A DNA stretch of 64,000 nt from Lachnospiraceae bacterium (GCA_910575105.1 CAJTDK010000014.1:4016-68015), one strand, 5' to 3'; shown: positions 51,498 through 61,564, counted from the first letter of the stretch. Translations and numbers: made by a program. Notes: generated from the sequence alone by a model not told the origin.

Positions 51498-51674
51498 CTA
51501 CTTGCTCAACAGCTGGTACATTCTCAAAGCTGCTGAAGGATTTCCGCTTACTCCAAGAACACCACATATAACCTCCGCCTGATTCTCCCTATACGCCTCT
51601 ACAAATTCTTTGAAAACTGATTTTTTCTGGCTGCCTTTCATAAAATATTTTCCTTTTAATGCAATCGTACTCAT
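51498..51674 (-). CDS. Small unknown protein, 58 residues
   Basis: This short gene has a good ribosome site (AAGGAG, 9 nt before ATG 51674) and its own terminator. It encodes a basic N-terminal half (STIALKGKYFMKGSQKKSVF) and a helical C-terminal half (EFVEAYRENQAEVICGVLGV, GNPSAALRMYQLLSK). It has no signal peptide or membrane segment and one Cys. I do not recognise the family. It stands alone between the rhamnosidase operon and a divergent AraC gene. The terminator and ribosome site make it likely to be a real gene. Confidence 0.6.
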   Translation of the reverse strand: MSTIALKGKYFMKGSQKKSVFKEFVEAYRENQAEVICGVLGVSGNPSAALRMYQLLSK

Positions 51675-51780
51675 TATACTTCTCTCCTTTACATGTTTTT
51701 GTATTTCGTTGTTACAAGTATATTTTACCTTTTTCAAAGAGAAATAAACAGGTCAATTTTTGATTCTTTTTAAGGCAATA

Positions 51781-51809
51781 TTGACTTTCTTCTCTCAGTA
51801 CGGTATGAT
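51781..51809 (+). promoter_or_regulatory. Promoter of the AraC gene at 51856
   Basis: -35 TTGACT (51781-51786), 17-bp spacer and -10 TATGAT (51804-51809), 46 bp before the start codon. Confidence 0.72.
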
Positions 51810-51855
51810 AACAAAATAATCAGAATATCAACAGATACTAGGAAAGGGATCTGCC

Positions 51856-52695
51856 ATGGCACAACCATTTTATGAAACAATTAAATACCTGAATCCTATG
51901 GGACTCAGCATGTCCTATATCACAACTCCCGGCGGTTATCACCCTTTGCATTGGCATGAAGACATGGAAATCCTGTATCCACTGAATGGCATTGTCGATA
52001 TATGGGTAGATGGAAAAGAATACACGTTAAAAGAAAAGCATTTTTCTGTTATAGAGTCCTCCCAAATACACAGCACCTATTCCCACTCTGACCCATCTAT
52101 GTTTCTCTGTATCCATCTATCAAAAAAACAACTTAAAAATTATCTGCCGGATATTGAATTCCGTTGTATAAATTGTACACCGGATGAAATAGATGACCAT
52201 AGCTTTCCGCAATATCACAGTATATGTGAATTAATTGAAAATATGACAAGGCTTTATATCAAAGATGTTTCTTTCCATTCATTAGAGGCTGCAGGAATCC
52301 TATTACAGATGCTGGCTCAATTGTTACGCAATTTTTCAACAGAAACTTCTCTGTCATGCTTAACTGATACCCAGACAAAAGAACGGATTAAGAAAATCAT
52401 CTCCTATGTAGAAGAAAATTTCCGCAATCCCATTTCTCTTCAAGATATTGCTGACTATTTAGGTCTAACGAAAGAATATTTTTGCCGCTTTTTCAAAAAA
52501 AATATGGGAACGTCCTTCTTAAATTACGTAAATGATGTCCGCCTTTCCCATATTTATCAAGAAATACAAAACACGGATGCCTCTATTTCAGAAATCATGG
52601 AGCACAATGGATTTACAAACCAAAAGCATTTTAACCGTGCATTTAAAAAGCAATATAACCAGACACCTTCCAGTATCCGTCATGCCCATAAATAA
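51856..52695 (+). CDS. AraC-family regulator
   Basis: This 279-residue regulator has an N-terminal cupin (YHPLHWHEDMEILYPLNGIV, KEKHFSVIESSQIHSTY) and a C-terminal double helix-turn-helix (PISLQDIADYLGLTKEYFCR, SISEIMEHNGFTNQKHFNR). It begins 9 nt after AGGAAAGG and has a consensus promoter. It converges on the response regulator gene with 26 bp between stops. The target is unknown; the nearby unknown gene and sugar genes are candidates. Confidence 0.88.
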   Translation: MAQPFYETIKYLNPMGLSMSYITTPGGYHPLHWHEDMEILYPLNGIVDIWVDGKEYTLKEKHFSVIESSQIHSTYSHSDPSMFLCIHLSKKQLKNYLPDIEFRCINCTPDEIDDHSFPQYHSICELIENMTRLYIKDVSFHSLEAAGILLQMLAQLLRNFSTETSLSCLTDTQTKERIKKIISYVEENFRNPISLQDIADYLGLTKEYFCRFFKKNMGTSFLNYVNDVRLSHIYQEIQNTDASISEIMEHNGFTNQKHFNRAFKKQYNQTPSSIRHAHK

Positions 52696-52721
52696 CGTCA
52701 GAAAACGAAAGAGCTGCCTTT

Positions 52722-54194
52722 TTACACTTTACCTTCTTTAAATTCGCTGATAGACATACCTGTTACCTTCTTAAACATCGTACTTAGATACGTTGCGTTC
52801 TTATATCCCACCGCTTCCGCAACTTCATAAACCTTTAGTGATTTATTTTGTAAAATTTTTTTTGCATTCTCAATACGTACTTTATTGACATATGTTATCA
52901 AATTTTCTCCTATTTCCTGTTTAAATAAGTTTGAAAAATAATTTTCACTTAGACCTACATATTCCGCAATATCATGAAGCGAAATGTCATCTGTATAATG
53001 AAACGCAATATATTCCAAAGCCCTTCTTATCTCCTTATGCTTACCCTTATAGATTTTCTGATCCTGCGGCCTCATCTTCTGAGCCAGTTTTATCGTATAA
53101 TCAAACTTACTTCTGACCGAATCTATTTTGCGGATTTCTTCATAATAATTCAGCATTTCCAGTTCCGAATTTTCTTCATTTACTCCCTTTCGGAATTCTC
53201 TGTAAATATTGACAAAACCTTTGTTCACAAAGTTCTCCTCAGGCATATATCTTTCTAAATTCTTCTCATATTCCTCCAGTACCTGTTCTAATTCCTCAGA
53301 ATTCACATCTAAAAGATTCTTTGGAGGCTGATATAAATAATTCCTGATTCTTATCTCTTCAAATTTACGAATATCCAAATAATGAATAATCTGTTCTTCT
53401 GGAAAATAGCAAAAATATGTGAGAGCTGTTTTTGCCATTTTGTACATAGAAGGAAGTCTGGAAAAATCTCCAATCAAATCGCTTACACCAATCTGAACAT
53501 CTCCCTGAAACCTTTCTCTCATCCGTGACAATATTTCTATCTGGAATACAGCCTCCTCACTTTTACTATGCACTCTTGGTAACTGGTATAAAAAGATCCA
53601 AAAATCTTCTTCTGCTTTCATGCACAAAATAAGATTTCCTTCATACCGCTGTTCTTCCTGCCCATGAATCTCCCTCTTGCTCTTTACCAGGCACAAGGTC
53701 ATGTTTCTCCTTGTTTTCAGCTCATTATAGAGATTGCTCTCACTATCTATTTTCTGTGTCTTTTCCTGAATGTAATCTAATAATTCCTTTTGAAATTGAT
53801 GGCGTTTCTGCTCATTCAATGACTTTTCACACAAACTTTGCAGAACCCCTATAATTGTATCTGTGCTTAAATCCTGCTTTAAAATATAATCCTCAGCCCC
53901 TAGCCGCATAGATTCTTTAACAAAGCTAAAATCATCAAAGGCGCTGAGCGCAACGATCCGAATATTGGGGTAAAGTTTTTTTATCTTTGCAGTCAACGTC
54001 ACGCCATCCATAATCGGCATCTCCATATCCGTTAAAACTATATTTACCTCTTTCTCCTTTAATATCTCCAAAGCCTGCCTCCCATTGACAGCCTCTCCCA
54101 CAACTTCAAAACCATATTCATCCCATGAAACTAATTCCCGTATTGCGTAACGAAAATTTATATCATCTTCCACTATCAATATTTTCCATTTCAT
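52722..54194 (-). CDS. YesN-type response regulator with AraC DNA-binding domain
   Basis: This 490-residue protein has an N-terminal receiver (residues 1-120; acidic pocket in LIVEDD, phospho-Asp56 in VLTDMEMPIMDG, conserved Lys in YILKQ), a long middle region, and a C-terminal AraC-type domain (ISLHDIAEYVGLSENYFSNL, KVYEVAEAVGYKNATYLSTM). The start is ATG 54194 after GAGGG at 7 nt and overlaps the kinase gene by 32 bp; the frame continues upstream without a ribosome site. It is the partner of the sensor kinase at 54163 and probably controls the sugar ABC importer next to it. Confidence 0.9.
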   Translation of the reverse strand: MKWKILIVEDDINFRYAIRELVSWDEYGFEVVGEAVNGRQALEILKEKEVNIVLTDMEMPIMDGVTLTAKIKKLYPNIRIVALSAFDDFSFVKESMRLGAEDYILKQDLSTDTIIGVLQSLCEKSLNEQKRHQFQKELLDYIQEKTQKIDSESNLYNELKTRRNMTLCLVKSKREIHGQEEQRYEGNLILCMKAEEDFWIFLYQLPRVHSKSEEAVFQIEILSRMRERFQGDVQIGVSDLIGDFSRLPSMYKMAKTALTYFCYFPEEQIIHYLDIRKFEEIRIRNYLYQPPKNLLDVNSEELEQVLEEYEKNLERYMPEENFVNKGFVNIYREFRKGVNEENSELEMLNYYEEIRKIDSVRSKFDYTIKLAQKMRPQDQKIYKGKHKEIRRALEYIAFHYTDDISLHDIAEYVGLSENYFSNLFKQEIGENLITYVNKVRIENAKKILQNKSLKVYEVAEAVGYKNATYLSTMFKKVTGMSISEFKEGKV

Positions 54195-55968
54195 TGCTTG
54201 TCCCTCTTGGAATACGCAGCATAATGCTGGTTCCTTTTCCCAGTCTGCTTCGAATCTCTGTGCAATAATTTTCTCCATATAATTCATGAAGACGCTTGTC
54301 TACGATCTCAACGCCAATACTGTTAAATCCTTTTTTCTTCTTCTCCTTATGAGGAAGCAGCAATTCTTTTATCTGATTTTCCGTCATTCCTTCTCCATTG
54401 TCTGCTACCTCTATCCACAAATATGCCTCGTCTCTATATCCCCGGATCATAATCGTATTATCTTCTTTAGCAGGATCCAGACCGTGCAGAAGACAATTTT
54501 CTACCAGCGGCTGGAGAATGAAACCGGGAACCTGCTCTTCCTTCATATTTTCCTCAATCTCATATTGAATACAAAACCGATCTCCGAACCGCATCTTTTC
54601 AATCTCAATGTAGTTCTCAATATATGCAACTTCCTCTGATACATGAACCATCCCTCCCGCTTTTTTTATTGTAAAGCGAAGCAATTTCACCAATGCATCC
54701 AATGACTTTGCAATCTCCTCCTGCCTGTTCCTGACTGCGGCCCATTTCAGAGAACCAAGCGTGTTATATAAAAAATGCGGATTAATCTGTGCCTGCAGCG
54801 TTTCGACTTCCAATATCTTCTTCTCTTCTTCCTTCAACTGTACAAGCTTGATCAGCTCGCTGATTTTTACCGCCATGTAATTTAACTGAAGACCAAGAAG
54901 TCCTATTTCATCATAGCTCGCAGGGCTGACACGATGCTCAAAATGACCAATCTCATACTGCTTCATCCCATCTTCGATAAGTCCTATATTTTTTGTGATT
55001 GTTCTTGAGATAAATTCTGTTATCCCAAGAACTGCCAAAATAACAATCATCAGCGTCCTTACCATGGCCGAATAAATACGGTTTAAACCTTTTAAAAGCG
55101 CCGCATGAGAGAAATAACTGACTATTCTCCATCCATTATTCTGCGTTTGAATCACTGTAATCGTATAGACATCATCTAGCATTTCTCTTGTATAATTATA
55201 TACATAGAAATCCTGCGCATTTCTTTCTTCTATATCTGAAAAAATCAACTCCGCCATCTTAGTATCTTCGCATTTCAGCAGTTCATCATTCTTATTCATA
55301 ACAAATGTCATATCTTTTTTGATATATTCGTTTTCATCACTGATAAACTCAAAAAAGCTGCTGTCCAGCGCAAATACCAGAAGCCCTTTTTCTTCAAAAT
55401 CAACACTTACAATCTGCCGTACAAAATAAACCTCTCCTTTATATACCGTCCAACATACAATATGATTCTTATCAACCATTACGTCTAACTCGTTCAATAG
55501 AAATCTCTGTTCTTCCTCTGACATCTTCGGAATCCCGCTCCTGTAGTAGTCATAGACCATACCGCTTATCGGACGAAGTAATGCATATTTCGTATATCTG
55601 GATAAAGATGACTGCTGGCTGATTGCTGCAGGCAGCCCCTCATTTGCTATTCTATATCTGGCTGCCTCCTCCTTGGAATAATTCAGTAACTTCTCAATAT
55701 TCACAGATTGAAGGAGACGATAGGATGTATCCCGAAACGTATCAATTCTATCATCCAGATTCCGCCCTCCCTGCTTATCCAGATTGAGAACTGCATCCTT
55801 TGAATTTTGTATTAATTCTTCTTTTGCTATTCCATAGCTGTACAAACCGATCCCTGTAACCGTAAAAATCGTTATAGTAAAAAGGAATATTCTGATCTTT
55901 GCCCGTAATTTCATGTCACGGAGCTTCTTACACAATAATCTGATATTGAACGATATCTGTTCCTTCAT
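54163..55968 (-). CDS. YesM-type sensor histidine kinase
   Basis: This 601-residue membrane kinase has TM segments at about 26-46 and 303-322 that flank an extracytoplasmic sensor domain of some 255 residues. HAMP follows, then the phospho-acceptor His398 in QINPHFLYNTLGSLKW, the N box in LQPLVENCLLHGL, and the ATP lid in VADNGEGMT and GIEIV-like GVEIVDKRL. This is the HPK7/LytS-like group used with YesN regulators to sense carbohydrates or sugar-bound lipoproteins. Its likely signal is the solute-binding protein of the adjacent importer. Confidence 0.92.
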   Translation of the reverse strand: MKEQISFNIRLLCKKLRDMKLRAKIRIFLFTITIFTVTGIGLYSYGIAKEELIQNSKDAVLNLDKQGGRNLDDRIDTFRDTSYRLLQSVNIEKLLNYSKEEAARYRIANEGLPAAISQQSSLSRYTKYALLRPISGMVYDYYRSGIPKMSEEEQRFLLNELDVMVDKNHIVCWTVYKGEVYFVRQIVSVDFEEKGLLVFALDSSFFEFISDENEYIKKDMTFVMNKNDELLKCEDTKMAELIFSDIEERNAQDFYVYNYTREMLDDVYTITVIQTQNNGWRIVSYFSHAALLKGLNRIYSAMVRTLMIVILAVLGITEFISRTITKNIGLIEDGMKQYEIGHFEHRVSPASYDEIGLLGLQLNYMAVKISELIKLVQLKEEEKKILEVETLQAQINPHFLYNTLGSLKWAAVRNRQEEIAKSLDALVKLLRFTIKKAGGMVHVSEEVAYIENYIEIEKMRFGDRFCIQYEIEENMKEEQVPGFILQPLVENCLLHGLDPAKEDNTIMIRGYRDEAYLWIEVADNGEGMTENQIKELLLPHKEKKKKGFNSIGVEIVDKRLHELYGENYCTEIRSRLGKGTSIMLRIPRGTSNEMENIDSGR

Positions 55969-56012
55969 ATAGTACCGCCGTTCTTCAAATATATTTTATT
56001 AATTATACACCA

Positions 56013-56050
56013 ATATCCAGAAAAACTGCAGTAGCTGTTTTTCTGGATAT
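56013..56050 (-). terminator. Terminator of the sugar ABC operon
   Basis: ATATCCAGAAAAAC (56013-56026) pairs perfectly with GTTTTTCTGGATAT (56037-56050). It follows the last permease stop (56060). A TATAAT at 56002-56007 just beyond may be the -10 of the kinase operon, although its -35 is poor. Confidence 0.75.
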
Positions 56051-56059
56051 CATAAAATT

Positions 56060-56887
56060 CTAGCCTTTCACTGCTCCGGCCGTCATACCTTCTTCTATAT
56101 GCTTCTGCATAATCACGAAGAAGACCACAACTGGTATCATGCTGATGACTGCTGCCGCAAAGGCCATATTATAGTCTGCAGAATGTTCTCCAAAGAATAC
56201 ATACTGCTGCATCGGAATCGTCTTTACTTCATTCTTCTGTAATATAATCAACGATGCATTAAAATCATTCCATGCCCACAATGCATCTAAAACTGCAATG
56301 GTAACCGTCGTAGGCTTTAAAATTGGGAATATTACCTTTGTAAATGTCTGGAACCTCCCGCATCCCTCCAACATAGCTGCTTCTTCAAGCTCAATGGGTA
56401 TCGTACGCACGAATCCGATATACATCATAATCGCAAACGGCATATTAATACCTGCAATCAGGATGATAACGCCTGGAAGCGTATTTAGTAATCCAATTTC
56501 CCGAAACATTCTATAAATCGGTATCATCAGCGTCTGGAACGGTATCATCATGGAAGCGCTCAGGATAGATTCATAAAACCGGTACCCTTTTTTATGATAT
56601 TGACGTCCGATTGCATATCCTGCCATAGAAGCCACAATCAATACGATCAGCACGCTTGCTACAGTAACAATAATACTGTTCTTCATGGAATTGAAAATAT
56701 TGGCCTTTACAATGGCATCTGAAAAGTTCTCCCAATGCAGCGTTTCCGGCAATGCCAATACATCCTTAGCTGTCTCCTGCTTGCTCTTAAACGCCAACAG
56801 AATACTGATCAGAAACGGAAACAGATAAATAATTGAAAGTGCAATCAGAAAAGTCCTTCCAACAACTACTGTACTTTTTCTTTTCAT
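56060..56887 (-). CDS. Sugar ABC importer, inner-membrane permease (MalG/AraQ-like)
   Basis: This 275-residue protein has six membrane segments and the ATPase-contacting EAA loop (EEAAMLEGCGRFQTFTKVIFPIL). It ends in MQKHIEEGMTAGAVKG, the usual C-terminus of MalG-type subunits. The start overlaps the stop of the partner permease by one base. No ATP-binding subunit is in the operon; such importers usually share an MsmX-type ATPase encoded elsewhere. Substrate unknown. Confidence 0.9.
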   Translation of the reverse strand: MKRKSTVVVGRTFLIALSIIYLFPFLISILLAFKSKQETAKDVLALPETLHWENFSDAIVKANIFNSMKNSIIVTVASVLIVLIVASMAGYAIGRQYHKKGYRFYESILSASMMIPFQTLMIPIYRMFREIGLLNTLPGVIILIAGINMPFAIMMYIGFVRTIPIELEEAAMLEGCGRFQTFTKVIFPILKPTTVTIAVLDALWAWNDFNASLIILQKNEVKTIPMQQYVFFGEHSADYNMAFAAAVISMIPVVVFFVIMQKHIEEGMTAGAVKG

Positions 56888-57726
56888 TACATCTCCACCT
56901 CCTTGCTCCTAAAGAATCTTGTCAGGCCAATACCAAGCGCCATCAGTATAATCATGAACAGCAATGCTACCGCCTGTCCATATCCGGCTTTTTGATAGCT
57001 GAACAGATTCTTATATATGAAAATGGAGATCATTTCTGAGGAACGAGCCGGTCCTCCGCTTGTTGCAGACATTGTCACGCCGAACTCACGAAGCGCCGAC
57101 GTAAGCGTCAATGTAATACACATGGTAAACGAGGGGCCAAGGAGCGGAAGAGTAATGTTCTTGAAAGCCGCCCATCCGGTTGCCCCGTCAATTGCTGCAG
57201 CCTCATAATAATCACCCGGGATATTGGTAAGTCCCGCCAGATAAACCATAATATTCGAACCGATACCACACCATAGCGAGATAATAATGATTCCCATAAT
57301 AACTGTCTTCGGGCTCCCTAACATAGAGCTTCCAAAAAACTCCGAAAAAATATTTCTGTCAATGAATCCCCATACAAACGCTGCCAATACTGCGCTCAAT
57401 GCCATTGGTACAAAGAATATTGTCTTAATAATGCCATTTCCTTTAAATTTCTGCTTCAACAAAATCGCAATAAGCAGTGACAGGATATTATTCAGCAGTG
57501 TATATCCAATTGCAAATAATAAGGTTACTTTGATTGATGTCAGGATATTTTTGTCTTTAAATATCTGAACAAAATTCTGTAGTCCGATATAAGAGTATTC
57601 TTTGGAAATTCCATCCCAGTCCGTAAACGCAATGTTCAATCCAGAAAAGAACGGGATTGCTACAGCAAATGCCAATAACAATATAGATGGAAGTAAAAAC
57701 CAGAAAAACCCTTTTGTTTTTTTCAA
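56887..57726 (-). CDS. Sugar ABC importer, inner-membrane permease (MalF/UgpA-like)
   Basis: This 279-residue protein has six membrane segments, the EAA loop YYEAAAIDGATGWAAFKNIT and FVPMALSAVLAAFVWGFI. TTG 57726 was chosen as the start (GGAGG at 7 nt); the frame opens upstream near 57774 but reads through the ribosome site. It pairs with the permease at 56060 and follows the solute-binding protein gene. Confidence 0.9.
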   Translation of the reverse strand: MKKTKGFFWFLLPSILLLAFAVAIPFFSGLNIAFTDWDGISKEYSYIGLQNFVQIFKDKNILTSIKVTLLFAIGYTLLNNILSLLIAILLKQKFKGNGIIKTIFFVPMALSAVLAAFVWGFIDRNIFSEFFGSSMLGSPKTVIMGIIIISLWCGIGSNIMVYLAGLTNIPGDYYEAAAIDGATGWAAFKNITLPLLGPSFTMCITLTLTSALREFGVTMSATSGGPARSSEMISIFIYKNLFSYQKAGYGQAVALLFMIILMALGIGLTRFFRSKEVEM

Positions 57727-57786
57727 ATGAATCTCCTCCTCTCTGGCGGAAACCGCCGCAGGCAGTCTCCGCAAATCTACCGGAAT

Positions 57787-59061
57787 TTATTGACCTGCGA
57801 TACGGTCAAATTCTGTATCCAGTTCTTTTAACAGGCTGTCTACATCCTTTCCGCCATCAATTACAAATGTACTGACAGCGTTCTGGAATGCATCTCTGTA
57901 TTCTTCCGTGAAGTTAAAATCTGCGTCTGCAGGAAGCGCCGCTGCTTTTCCTTCATTGATCATATTTACAATATCCGCCAGTGCAGCATCTGTTCCGCCT
58001 GCTTCCACATCTTTGATCACACAGATACCGATTCCCTGCTCCACATACTTATCTCCGGCATCTGTTGTTGTCAGGAACTCCACAAACTTCTTTGCCGCTT
58101 CCTGTTTTTCACTGTTTGCGCTGATTGCATAACTCTGCCCGGCGCCCGGATAAACAACTACCGTATCATCTGCATTATTAGATACTGGAAGTACAAACGC
58201 CCCAAGTTCAACATTCTCACCCATGTCTGCCACATTATTTGCCGTCCAGTCCCCACTGACAACCATAGCGGCCTCTGCGTTTGCAAGCATAGTACATGCT
58301 GTATTCCAGTCTGTTCCAAACGGGTCGTCCTGCGTATATCCCAGTCTCTCTCCAAATCTTTCAAACACTTCTTTCCACTCTTTACTGTCTGCAAACTTCG
58401 TTTCACGGCTCTCACATTTTTTAAGCGCATCCAGATCATTCTTCATAATACTGGTTACATATTCTGCCTGTGTATCTGCCATAAGTACCCATGAATCCTG
58501 ATATCCTGCCGCAAGCGGAGTATAACCTGCCTTGTCAATCTTTTTGCATACCTCGTAGAACTCATCCAGAGTTGTCGGTATCTCAACCTCTGCCTCTTTA
58601 AAAATCTGCTTATTATATGTAACCACATATGCGTTCACTCCCAATGGAGCGCCATACATCTTTCCGTCATATGCAAGCATATTGCCGTCATAATGATTCG
58701 CAATAGCCGTATCCGTAAGATCCATCAGATACCCGTTCTTTGCATATTTCTCCAAATTTGACTGCTCGATTACAAATACATCCGGCGCATCGTCACTCGC
58801 AAACTTGGTCTGTATCGTTTGAGTATAGTCATCCATACTCATTCTCTGCACTTCGATTTTAATATCTGGGTTTTCTTCCTCAAATGCTGCAATTAATTCG
58901 TCTTCATAAGTGATCGTCCTGTCTTCTCCAGTATGATTCATAAAAGATAATGTTGTCTTGCCGTCTTCGGATTCGCCGTCCGAACCGCCGGAACCACATC
59001 CCGCTGCCATTACTGCCGTTAATGCCGTAATTACCAAGGTACTGACTATTTTTTTCTTCAT
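57787..59061 (-). CDS. Sugar ABC importer, solute-binding lipoprotein
   Basis: This 424-residue family 1 solute-binding protein has a lipobox VMAAGC at Cys22, then TTLSFMNHTGEDRTITYEDE. Typical family blocks are AAFEEENPDIKIEVQ, YAKNGYLMDLTD, MYGAPLGVNAYVVTYNKQIF, VSGDWTANNVADM and KKFVEFLTTTDAG. It binds the sugar at the cell surface and delivers it to the two permeases. It heads the operon, with a consensus promoter and a strong ribosome site (GGGAGG). Confidence 0.93.
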   Translation of the reverse strand: MKKKIVSTLVITALTAVMAAGCGSGGSDGESEDGKTTLSFMNHTGEDRTITYEDELIAAFEEENPDIKIEVQRMSMDDYTQTIQTKFASDDAPDVFVIEQSNLEKYAKNGYLMDLTDTAIANHYDGNMLAYDGKMYGAPLGVNAYVVTYNKQIFKEAEVEIPTTLDEFYEVCKKIDKAGYTPLAAGYQDSWVLMADTQAEYVTSIMKNDLDALKKCESRETKFADSKEWKEVFERFGERLGYTQDDPFGTDWNTACTMLANAEAAMVVSGDWTANNVADMGENVELGAFVLPVSNNADDTVVVYPGAGQSYAISANSEKQEAAKKFVEFLTTTDAGDKYVEQGIGICVIKDVEAGGTDAALADIVNMINEGKAAALPADADFNFTEEYRDAFQNAVSTFVIDGGKDVDSLLKELDTEFDRIAGQ

Positions 59062-59123
59062 TCCTGTTCCTCCCTAGAATCTACATAATATTTTATTTAC
59101 GTTTATCCGCCGGCTTTAATGAT

Positions 59124-59152
59124 ATTATATATTTTGAAGATATCAGCCTCAA
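59124..59152 (-). promoter_or_regulatory. Promoter of the sugar ABC operon
   Basis: -35 TTGAGG (59147-59152), 17-bp spacer and -10 TATAAT (59124-59129) on the minus strand, 62 bp before the solute-binding protein start. Confidence 0.75.
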
Positions 59153-59203
59153 TTAAGAAAATAACGATTTGATTAAAAATATACAGATACTTCTCTATTA
59201 ACG

Positions 59204-59231
59204 AAAAAAACTGCCGTAAATATACCGGCAG
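59204..59231 (-). terminator. Terminator of the GPH-GH3 operon
   Basis: CTGCCG (59211-59216) pairs with CGGCAG (59226-59231), 9-nt loop, followed on the minus strand by seven T (59204-59210). It lies just after the GH3 stop at 59240. Confidence 0.85.
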
Positions 59232-59239
59232 CTCTTGAT

Positions 59240-61564
59240 TTACTTTATCCTTTTCATATAATCATTGCAATAGTTAATGATTTCTTTCACCTGATCCGCT
59301 GTAAGCAATGCTTCTCCCTGCAACGGTTCTGCCATACGATAAAAAGGCAGCGGCAGGATTAATGCCAGAAAATCTGTTTTTTCCATAACAAAGAAATCCT
59401 GTTTCCAGGTTTCTACACGCGCTTTCAGGTATTCATGGAATGCCGGGCAATGGACAAACCACACTAACGGTGACATTTCTGTAAAATAATACATCTGGTC
59501 ACCATCTACAATCCGGATACTGCCGCTGGCAACCGCATCTGCAGCAGAAATATTTAACAGAATATCATATGTATCAGACTGTACCCCCCATTTATGAAGC
59601 ACATCACTGTAAACTTCAAAATCTTTCCTTGTCAGCGTAAATTCTACCGTAACCGTTTCCTGCGGCTTAAGCGTAACCTTTGCAAAGTCCCTAAGCTCTT
59701 TTTCCGGACGTTTAAACAAACCACCGCGCTCATGGATATACAACTGAATTACTTGACTTCCACATCGGGATCCAGTGTTCATCACCTCCAGGCTTACTTT
59801 CACTTTCTCATCAGGCTTTATAACATCTTTGCTGATTTTAAAATTAGTATATGCAAAAGTAGTATAACTCAGACCATATCCAAAAGGATACATCACCGGA
59901 AGATTGCGCGTATCATACCATCGGTAACCAACTAACAGTCCCTCTGAATACGTCACATTCGGCAGTTCTACACTGTCTTCCGCAAAATCGAAATACGCCG
60001 GCGTATGCCTGAAATCCAACGGAAATGTCTCTGCCAGCCTTCCCCCCGGCTCAGCTTTGCCAAAAATAATATCCGCGATAGCTTTTCCATATCCTTCTCC
60101 TGCCGTGCCCGCAAAAATAATCCCCTTTACTTTATCCTTCCATGGGGCCAAATCATAGACACTCCCGCCTGTTAATATGATAATAATATTATCCGTCTGT
60201 TTCGTCAGAGCATCCAACATCATCCTCTGATTCTTTGGAAGCTGAATATCAGCACGATCATAGCCTTCAGACTCCCAGCCAAACGGCGCGCCTACAAAAG
60301 CAAGACATACCTTCGCTAAAAACTGTGAAGCTTCAATACTACTAAGCAGCGGCCTGCTTTCCCCTGACTCCGCTGGCGAAATTATCTCAGACAATCGATA
60401 TCCCTGATGATAAAATACCTGTACGCCGCTTTCTTTTGCCATTGTATCGATTTCTTCCAATGGATTTGACACGATATATCCGTTCATATATCCGCTCCCG
60501 CTGCCCTCTACATTCGGTGCCTCTGCCAATTCACCGGCAACCATAATCTTATCTTCCTCTGACAGCTGAAGCGGCAGGATATCATCATTTTTCAAAAGAA
60601 CAATACACTGTTTTGCAGTCTCTATCGCTTCTTCATGGAATTCATCCATGTCTATTTCAGCCGTATTGTCAAGGCTCATTGCATGCAATGCCATCCTAAG
60701 CTGCCGGCGCAGCAGATGATCAATCATCTCTTCTGTAATCTCTCCTGTTTTCAATGCTTCAAGAATTTCGTGCGTATGGTTAGAAGGGTCAGCCAATTCA
60801 ATATCCATATCGTTGTTATGCGATGCAACCTTGTTATGATGAATCGCCAGATAGTCAGAAACAACCACTCCGTCATATCCAATATCCTTCCGTAACATAT
60901 CCATACATTCTTTACTGGAATTTACCCAGTCACCATTCACTTTATTATAAGACGACATAATCATCCACGGCTTTGCCTTCTGTAATACTATCTTCCATGG
61001 CCGGAGATATACTTCCTTAAGAACCCGTTCCTGAATAACAGAGTTTGTATTCATCCGGTCAAACTCCTGATTATTTGCAATAAAATGTTTTGGGCACGCA
61101 CCTACATCTTCCTCTTGGATTCCTTTTACATATTCAGCTGCAAGAATACCCGTCATTATCGGATCCTCGCTGAGATAATCATAATTACGTCCGCATAGAG
61201 GAGACCGTTTCAAATTCATCCCTGGACGGTTCAGTATATTTACCTTCTCCGGGTTCGCTTTTGCTTCTAGTGCAAACAAACGGCCAATCCTTCTGGCAAG
61301 ATTCTTATCCCAACTCATTGCAACTGATGAATTAGATGGGAATGCAACCGGATGGTATTGTCCGTCATTCGGTCTTCCATCCTCTCCGTAACTGATACTG
61401 GAACGTGAACGGTCTGCCCCGCCGCGTGGTACGTCCTGCGGCGAAGGTCCATAAAAGTCCTGAGAAGGAATACTGCAGTATTGATTGTGCAATGGAGTTA
61501 ATGCAAGGGCTTTTTCTTCAATTGTCATTTTAGACAACATTTCTTCAATCTGTTTTTCGTACAT
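59240..61564 (-). CDS. GH3 glycoside hydrolase, cytoplasmic (copy 2)
   Basis: This GH3 enzyme of 774 residues is very similar to the copy at 41641 throughout: RPGMNLKRSPLCGRNYDYLS, the nucleophile Asp in YDGVVVSDYLAIHHN, GSGSGYMNGYIVSNP and ILTGGSVYDLAPWKD. It keeps the same C-terminal extension after the FnIII domain (KTDFLALILPLPFYRMAEPL). ATG 61564 (GGAG at 6 nt) is used rather than the GTG just before it. No signal peptide. It follows a GPH transporter gene, as in the first copy, so the pair is a duplicated module. The exact glycosidic specificity is unknown and may differ between copies. Confidence 0.92.
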   Translation of the reverse strand: MYEKQIEEMLSKMTIEEKALALTPLHNQYCSIPSQDFYGPSPQDVPRGGADRSRSSISYGEDGRPNDGQYHPVAFPSNSSVAMSWDKNLARRIGRLFALEAKANPEKVNILNRPGMNLKRSPLCGRNYDYLSEDPIMTGILAAEYVKGIQEEDVGACPKHFIANNQEFDRMNTNSVIQERVLKEVYLRPWKIVLQKAKPWMIMSSYNKVNGDWVNSSKECMDMLRKDIGYDGVVVSDYLAIHHNKVASHNNDMDIELADPSNHTHEILEALKTGEITEEMIDHLLRRQLRMALHAMSLDNTAEIDMDEFHEEAIETAKQCIVLLKNDDILPLQLSEEDKIMVAGELAEAPNVEGSGSGYMNGYIVSNPLEEIDTMAKESGVQVFYHQGYRLSEIISPAESGESRPLLSSIEASQFLAKVCLAFVGAPFGWESEGYDRADIQLPKNQRMMLDALTKQTDNIIIILTGGSVYDLAPWKDKVKGIIFAGTAGEGYGKAIADIIFGKAEPGGRLAETFPLDFRHTPAYFDFAEDSVELPNVTYSEGLLVGYRWYDTRNLPVMYPFGYGLSYTTFAYTNFKISKDVIKPDEKVKVSLEVMNTGSRCGSQVIQLYIHERGGLFKRPEKELRDFAKVTLKPQETVTVEFTLTRKDFEVYSDVLHKWGVQSDTYDILLNISAADAVASGSIRIVDGDQMYYFTEMSPLVWFVHCPAFHEYLKARVETWKQDFFVMEKTDFLALILPLPFYRMAEPLQGEALLTADQVKEIINYCNDYMKRIK

